From Bugula neritina (taxonomy: Eukaryota; Bryozoa; Gymnolaemata; Cheilostomatida; Bugulidae): a stretch of 60,000 bases of DNA. The notes under the pieces were generated by a model, which saw nothing but the letters and a program-made list of their open reading frames with translations, was not told where the DNA came from and made no database searches. Below, in pieces: positions 53,048 to 60,000 of this stretch (the stretch's first letter is position 1; each line of letters begins with the position of its first letter). A program made the translations under genes and the position numbers. The stretch is taken from assembly GCA_964035545.1 (NCBI GenBank), contig OZ037765.1, forward strand, positions 24,796,504 through 24,856,503, given 5' to 3'.

Positions 53048-56000
53048 TTATGATAAATGTTGCGGTGGCATTTGGTGATGATAACTAGGTTGGTTACCAG
53101 GTGTATAACTAAATGACATGCTTTCCATGTTAGGATCTGTGACAGAAGGGATATTCTGCAAACTATTCATACTTGCTCCACTCCTACAACATTGACAATA
53201 TATACTGTTCCTCTAACAATTAATATTTGGGTAATGAAGTATTCTCACAGCACAGAAAAATATCTTAATTGTAAAAGCACATTAGACACCCTTATCACTT
53301 GGAATCTACTGAGCCAGTGAAATCCAGTTGCTAAGCAATTTTCAGACAAAACAATAATAAAACATTTACATTTGATATTGCTGTAAGGTTGTAGCCTGGA
53401 GGTAGTTAGGCAGCTGTTCTTGACCACCAGAGGTACCCATCATGGGTTGTGACTGGTGATTGTAGGTGTTGGGATTATAATAAGTCTACAATGAAAAGAT
53501 GAAATACATGATAAATATGTTAATCAGCTTTTTATATGTAATGTTTGCTTGAAAAGTAATATCCTTCATTCACAAAAAATAAATCCTATTTATTATTTAA
53601 AATGCAAGAGTGTAACTCCTATATAGGAATCTTTATATTTTACCACTACCAAGGTATTCTGTAAGTTGTGCAGGTCGAAAACAACACAATGTGGATTTTT
53701 GCCAGATGCTAATTGAGTCGATTAAAAGTACAATGAAACAAAAATCTCAACAATCAAGGTGATTCGGTTGCGCACTATAAAAAATATATTGTTCATAAAT
53801 AGGCGACAGTATTCCATGGAATGCAACTTTTGGTGCATAACACATTTTTCATACATGCTTATACTTTTATTGACTATGCATGCACTCTCAAAATATTGGA
53901 TTTACCCTTATACATTTATTGGCATATGCACTATCATCCTAATATTTGATTTACCCAATTCAGCCCCCCCCCCCCCCCCCATATATTTTCCAAATTAATT
54001 TACCTATTTCCTAAGCTCATATACCACATCAATTCAAAACATAGTAGCAAATCAATTTAAAGTAAAGTCCAATGAAAAATAAATTTCTTGGTGCTCATGA
54101 AAATACAAAGTAATTTTGCAAGTTGCAAGATAAATTATACTGCATTTTTATCATACCGTAAAATGAAAGTTAATTGCCGCAAAGTACTGACACCATATCA
54201 AATATTACTTGACAATATTGGCACATTACCCAAATGTTATTTGTCGCATTCATTAGCAAAATCAAAGAAAACCAATGTGATTCTTGAAATTTTATACAAG
54301 TGTTAGGTGCATGGAAACACATGCCGCATCAAAACTTTTTACAACTAGAGAGAAAAACTATGAGCAAGTTATGCACAGTGTGAACCACAAAAAGTGAAAA
54401 CTTACAGGCTAAATGGTGTGTTACTAGATTGCTAAAAGTGCACAAGAAGAGTGGCTGTACCAACCTGTGGTTGTTGGCTCAATTCAGGATATGGATTGTA
54501 TGATGAGTATAGATTTGGGGCTCCAGCGCCCACACCAATAGGCAGCGTCTGCTGCTGGGATGGGAGACGCCCAGTGGGCATAGTAGAGGTCATTTGTGGG
54601 GCAGCATAGCCACCAGGAGCAACAGGGGCATACTGAGCGGCACTCGCTCCTTCTTGCATCAAACGAGTATATAACTGAAAAGCATCAGCTAACTTCTGGT
54701 TCAAATTCATAAGATCATTATGTGCTGCATCTATCTGTTCTAGTTCCTGGTCTATCAGAGGTCCCATAACCTTGCACTCTTCTGCAAACATCCAAACCAA
54801 TTGGCCATTACTTTTTAATTTATATAATTCAACACATTATAAAAATTGTGGAGTACAAGCATGGATTGGCCAACTCTAAAGTTGCGTTTATACCTATGCT
54901 GAAAAAAGTACCGAGTTTAAGTTAATAATGCTTGCCCGGGTAGGCCTACCCCTTTATAGTCAAACTGAAAATCGTTGAAATCATATTGATGCGGAAGCTC
55001 ACTTTCTAAAAATGAAATTCGACTTGCCTAATTGCTATTTGATGCCCTTTGTAAACGTCGTGAATTAGTGAAGTTGACAGCATAAAAGCGACAATTGAGA
55101 AGGCATAGGCGACATAATTATTAACATGTAAGTACGCCATCTAATCGCCAAAGTCATAACTAAATAACGATGTTTACAAGGAGTTATTACTCCTTTTGAG
55201 TATTATTCTGAAATCGGCCGATTAAGTTATCACAGTACAAAAGTTTTACGAGTGGCTATTACAATGCAATGCAACTCGGAAAAATTTCAACCCGGGCAAA
55301 TTGAATTTCTGACTGAAAATCGTGAAGGTATAAAGGCAACTTTAGTCTAAATAAAACAGATGTTTTATAGAATATCCCCTTTCTTGAAATGAAATGAATG
55401 TTATTGAACCTGTAGTTTAAACCAAAAAAATCCACATTTTACTTTGAATCTATTGACTTGCTTTACAAATCGTAATTATTTAGGAAATTGCTACCTAAAA
55501 TATTTAAATGACTCAGAAGTTAGATCCGTAATAAGACAAACACTGACCTTCAAGGTGAAGCATATCAGGAGAGTCCTCCGTCAGGCCAGTAGGGTCTGAG
55601 TTCTGTATCTGGTCCAAGGCCTGGTCTATGACCTCTTCATCAATCTGCACACTGTCCGGATCAAAGTGCTCCACTTGAGCCTCTTCATTAAATTGCACTG
55701 TCTTCTTACCATTTGCACCAGCATCTACAATATATGTATCAGCACTTACAATATATGTAACAACACCTACAATATAATGTGTATCAACACCTGCAATATA
55801 ATGTGTATCAACACCTGCAACATATGTATCAGCACCCACAACATATGTATCAGTACCCACAACATATGTATCAACACCACAATGTATGCAATTTAAAAAT
55901 ATCATTTCACTTAATGTTTTTCATACTTATAAGATTAGTGCAATGCTATGCAACAATCATTGTTTCATGGAAGCAGTGAGCAACCTCAGATAATACAGAC

Positions 56001-59000
56001 ACGAAAATACAACAAAATATTTTTACAACGAAGAACTTGAATTTACGCCAGCACTTACTTTCAGGTGCGGTCTCTGAAGTCAAATCAGTTGTGACAAAAT
56101 TGACTGGAAAAAGACCTTCACCCCTCCATGTTGAACCTTTCCACCAATTCGGGTCACTAACAAAATATAATGGCTATATGAACTATGACATTCAGGTGTC
56201 ATATAGCATCAAGAGGTCACGAGAATTTACACACCTTGCCAAACTAGTCTACTTACAATCAACGATGACTGTTTATAATTCAACAAAATCGCACTTGGCA
56301 AAACCATAGCCTGAAACACACACCTGTCATCTAAAACTGTAATAAGGTCTCCAGTCTTAAAAGTTAATTCATTCTCCTCTACAGCCTCAAAGTCATACAG
56401 AGCTCGCACCTGAACAGAGAAACCACTACGTTTCAAAACAAATAATTGACACAACAGTTGATCGGGATGAGAAAAAAATTCCTTAAATGACGATAAAACA
56501 TCAGACGTAGAATATATGATTTCCGATCCTAACAATGCTATTTTGAGACCACAGACCTGGCGTCCACTAGGCTGTGAAGAAGAGGAATAATTGTTGCTAC
56601 TAATTGTACTGTTAGCAGGCTGGGAACTAAGATTTGACATTTGAGGATAGATGGAGGATGCTTGTGCTTTGGATTGCGCTGTTTCTTTTAATGATAGAGC
56701 AATCGCTGCTGCTAAATCACCCTCTGCACTGTTGAATCCAGAAGCAGAACTGTAACATAAAACATTTTTCATTGCCAGTGTCTGTTCAGTCAGGTGTAAC
56801 AGGAAATCAAGTGAGTGACATAGAATCAAGGAAGCAAGTCTTTATATTTGAGGCCACAGCAAGGCACTAGTTACATTACAGCCCACTGAATGCACAGCCA
56901 ACAGTGATGAGTTGTAGGCAGGGTGAATGATTGCATAATCAATCAAAGGTAATTTCTGGTTGGATGATTGGTTATGATTTGGCAGATTGCTATAAACTAT
57001 AAAGGCTTCTTCCCTGCAGTTTCATTTAGAAGTATATCCACAAAAAAACCCTGTAAAGTTTGAACACATATAATAAAATGTATTATACTCCCGGCATACA
57101 CTATGTATATATCACAGTGATATGATTTAAAAAATAAACAGGTAGGTCAAAAATTTGTTGCTATGTGAAGGGTGTACGGTTCTTCCCAACCTAAACAATA
57201 TATGGTTGAAAGTTTTGATAAATTTGCCAATGAAATGAACTTAATTCTACAAAAACAGTTTTTACACAATAACTCAACTTAATGTATTGGGTATTTCAAA
57301 TTTTGCAACTTCTCAACTGCAATTAATGCCATAAATTAGTTGTTTTAATGCATTATATACATACTAACAAACATTACCTATAAATCTCTTGCATGTTGTC
57401 ACAAAAATAGCATATATATAATGCAAGGCATCCCATCCCAACTTAAAAATAAAACGGCTCTAAATCCGTTATCACTTTTTGCTATACCATCAATGAAACT
57501 GAATGCTCGAAAATGTAACATCAAATAATCCAGATTCCCTACCTCGAACTGGAAGCAGCCTTTGTACTAGACTTTCCCATACCAAAGTAAGCACCTTCAC
57601 TTCGTAAAGCTTGATAGAATGTTGGTATCACACTAAAATATGGTAGCAGCATGCATAATATAACTTTACTTATTGTAAAAGTACACAGGCTTACATATCA
57701 AATCACTTCCTTTACCAAACATAACAGGTTAAATTTGTAGAACTATTTGGTCCAAACCAACCTTAATTTAGAATCTGTCTTAAACTCATTTTCTGACCAT
57801 TTCTGTAGATGTTCTTTAAACTTGTCTGCAGCATCTGGAGAAGCCTAAAATTTGCAAACTAAGTAAAATTTGCATGAAAATGTTACATATGTCAATACAT
57901 TTCAGATCATTACAAGTCATCTTCAATTTGTTTTCGAACAATCACATATACAATAAAAACACGCATCAACCTTACCTTTTCAAGAAAAGAGCGTGCACCC
58001 TGCACAAATTCTGGTGTTGCAACTTCTTTGTGAAATACAGATCCACAATTTAGGACACATGAGTCTAGTAAAGTAATTGTGTGCATCTGAACATTTTTTG
58101 AGCTATGGCCCAGTCTTTTCATCACAGATTTCAAATAATCTTTAGCACTACAAAAATATGAGTAAAGTCTTAATAAAAATCTTAGACAAACAATTTTTTT
58201 ATATTGAATCAAGTCCCTATTATGGCCAGCCAACCATCTAAAACTACCAACCTCAACGATAAACTACACAACTGCAAACTTTAACAATAAATGCTACCAA
58301 AGCAAGTCATGTTCTGACTCTAGCACAAGAATAATACATAAGATCAGAATTACTTTGAAGAAGACTGTCCAGCTTTATCATTGATTTCAATAATGGAAGC
58401 CCAGTTGGCTTCACCTGATGAGTCTGGAGTAGCTTTTTCTGAAAAAAATATAATATTATGGTAATTATTGAAACAGAATGAATGTACATACACAGGCTTA
58501 GATGCAATTTTGATACATTTGTTAGAACAAATGGTGAAAGTTATATCTAAAGGCAGCACTGAGAAGCAAGCATTTAGGTATTAGACATAATGAGAGTGAC
58601 AGAGGAAGGGCGTAGAAACTTTGTACTAAAACAGAAACATGATGTATGTCATTAAGGACAATAACAAATCTAATGATAAATCCCATTCTTAAAAGAAATC
58701 GTTGCTCAGTTTACTACAGTTGTCAATCAACAGAATTGCATTATTTGATTTAAAAATACACTCGATTTACATACTTAAATAAGCTAGTATTGTAACTTAT
58801 TACTACAAGTGATAAGATATGTATCTGTTATTATCACGTTGCTGATAATGCATTGTTATGAAAAAATGAAGTTGAAAAATAATACAAATGAAATATATCT
58901 AAATTCGCAAGTCATGTGCAAAAATAAAAGGTAACTAAGAAGTGTTTGATAAGATAAAACTAATTGAAATTGAAATTTATTAAAATACACTTATGCAAAT

Positions 59001-59384
59001 AAGCTGCAAAATATTATTCTAACTCGGTTTAAGCCTAAATAGACAGTTGTATAGAAAACACACAGTCAACAAGTTAACATTAGATGAAATATTATGTATC
59101 TCAACTGAAACTTAGTTTAGACTGAAAAATTATTTCAAAGAAACGTAAAATCTACCACTTCTTTTATCACATAAAGAACAGAATGGGAATGGCAAAATCA
59201 GCTACCAACTTGCAGCTATTTGTAATTGACGGCAAAATTTAAATTACAATTTGAAATGATTGAACTTTTACAAAAATATCCTGAATTCAAATAATATTTT
59301 TGACATGTATTAAATACATATTTTTCAAAATTATATATAACTTGGGCAAGAATACTTACCAACTATTTGGTCGCAGTCCGACAT
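53048..59384 (-). CDS. STAM: STAM, signal-transducing adaptor (ESCRT-0 subunit)
   Basis: Partner of HRS in ESCRT-0, binding ubiquitinated receptors on early endosomes. Twelve exons: 59360-59384, 58354-58438, 57976-58147, 57762-57844, 57543-57632, 56557-56749, 56324-56409, 56059-56156, 55548-55724, 54465-54781, 53370-53485, 53048-53183; about 525 residues (human STAM 540). Order: VHS domain (1 to about 145, [35 protein letters not shown]), ubiquitin-interacting motif ([14 protein letters not shown]), SH3 domain (about 217-275, [37 protein letters not shown]), the conserved [13 protein letters not shown] block, a helical GAT region (LLHLE-like [25 protein letters not shown]) and a Gln/Pro/Tyr-rich tail. 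Exon phases all agree. A donor between exons 11 and 12 must be used (CAAAT|GTAAAT); reading through gives a stop one codon later. Confidence 0.95.
53963..53980. repeat. poly(C) tract
   Basis: Eighteen consecutive C in the STAM intron between exons 10 and 11, so G18 in the pre-mRNA sense. Confidence 0.95.
55725..55886 (-). repeat. in-frame minisatellite abutting the 3' splice site of STAM exon 9
   Basis: Seven to eight units of 21 or 24 bases, each resembling the real intron-exon junction. On the gene strand the unit is like GTGCTGATACATATATTGTAG, and the exon begins right after the last TTGTAG with ATGCTGGTGC. All unit lengths are multiples of three and the whole array is open in the exon's frame (G-x-DTY/DTHYI units), with no stop. 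Confidence 0.9.
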
Positions 59385-60000
59385 TTTCAAGCTGAATCTA
59401 GGAGAAAATTGAAAGTAAATGTCTGCCCAGTTTAATAATTTTTTCAACTACAAAAAAACACAAATATTAAATTAAAGCTAGACCCAGTTAACAGTATATT
59501 TTTTCAATTATGTAAGGACCCTCACCCTAATCCCAGTTTACCTCAATTTTATTATTAAATTAGTAAAATATTCAAAACCAGTGCCAAATTCAACAAACTG
59601 TTGTACTGAAATTTAGATGTAACTTAAAAGCAATATCCAAAGTTATAACTACATATATCTATTGTCAAAGAGCAAAATTACTACAAATTGCCGAAGGAAA
59701 TATTACAGCCTGCATGTTCACTGTTGCTAGAAGAATAACTGACGATAGTGACGGGCTCTCAACATTGTCCTTTAAAAATATAAATTTAATGTTCAAATTT
59801 AAGTGCACTAGAAAATTTATCAACACTGCTATTTGTTTTGTTGTAGACGCTGAAATCTTAACAGTTGAACCAACAACAAACATGACAATTGAAACAATGA
59901 CATTTCTTAAAAAGTAAAAAATTATATACAATAACTGAAATGAAAATTACACACTATTATTAAGATTTTTAATAATTTTTAAGAAACAAATTTAAATATA
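59385..60000. other. upstream flank of STAM
   Basis: Should hold the STAM 5' leader and promoter. AT-rich, no TATA-type element at a convincing distance, and no exon of another gene recognised. The overlapping open frames at 59665-59931 (-) and 59714-59917 (+) are unsupported. Confidence 0.5.

Noticed and set aside
52809-53078. Plus-strand open frame downstream of PSMD14
   Set aside because: Antisense to the STAM last exon and 3' region; no domain.

Overview
This is an intron-rich, AT-rich animal nuclear window. Every coding gene is split by short GT-AG introns, and the exons join into complete or near-complete metazoan proteins (CCZ1, KEAP1, a Patched-domain RND protein, PSMD14/Rpn11, STAM). 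Two secreted CBM2-GH9 cellulases next to these genes suggest a marine or soil invertebrate, most likely a lophotrochozoan (mollusc, annelid, brachiopod or bryozoan grade). The species cannot be named from sequence alone.

Layout. 746-5111 (+): the last ten exons of CCZ1, with a tRNA-derived SINE in one intron. 5727-10580 and 13515-18485 (both -): a tandem pair of 11-exon GH9 endoglucanases, separated by an uninterrupted (TG)476 tract. The second copy has a long Pro/Thr linker encoded by an 18-bp exonic minisatellite. 18.5-25.4 kb: no gene recognised; it holds (AG)94, long (TA)n tracts and, between two (TA)n tracts, a complete type I hammerhead ribozyme on the minus strand (21668-21714). 25414-29862 (+): KEAP1. 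30352-34293 (-): an unrecognised acidic, Ser/Asp/Glu-rich protein in four exons with consistent phases. 35683-45429 (-): an 18-exon Patched-domain (PTCHD/PTR-like) transporter, with a possible alternative last exon at 35061-35222. 45.4-50.3 kb: a gene-free stretch of drifting simple sequence. 50329-52661 (+): PSMD14. 53048-59384 (-): STAM, convergent with PSMD14.

How the genes relate. The neighbours are mostly unrelated housekeeping and signalling genes: CCZ1 in late-endosome fusion, STAM in endosomal sorting of ubiquitinated cargo, PSMD14 in proteasomal deubiquitination, KEAP1 in substrate recognition for the oxidative-stress ubiquitin ligase. Only the two cellulases form a family cluster. 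They share exon lengths and phases and carry patchy near-identical blocks that look like gene conversion.

Most notable observations: the intact hammerhead and a decayed relative about 21 kb away; a 91-bp tandem duplication that copies a splice donor in the Patched-domain gene; an in-frame minisatellite built from the 3' splice junction of a STAM exon; and loss of the GH9 signature histidine in the second cellulase. All calls come from reading and hand translation. No database search was run.
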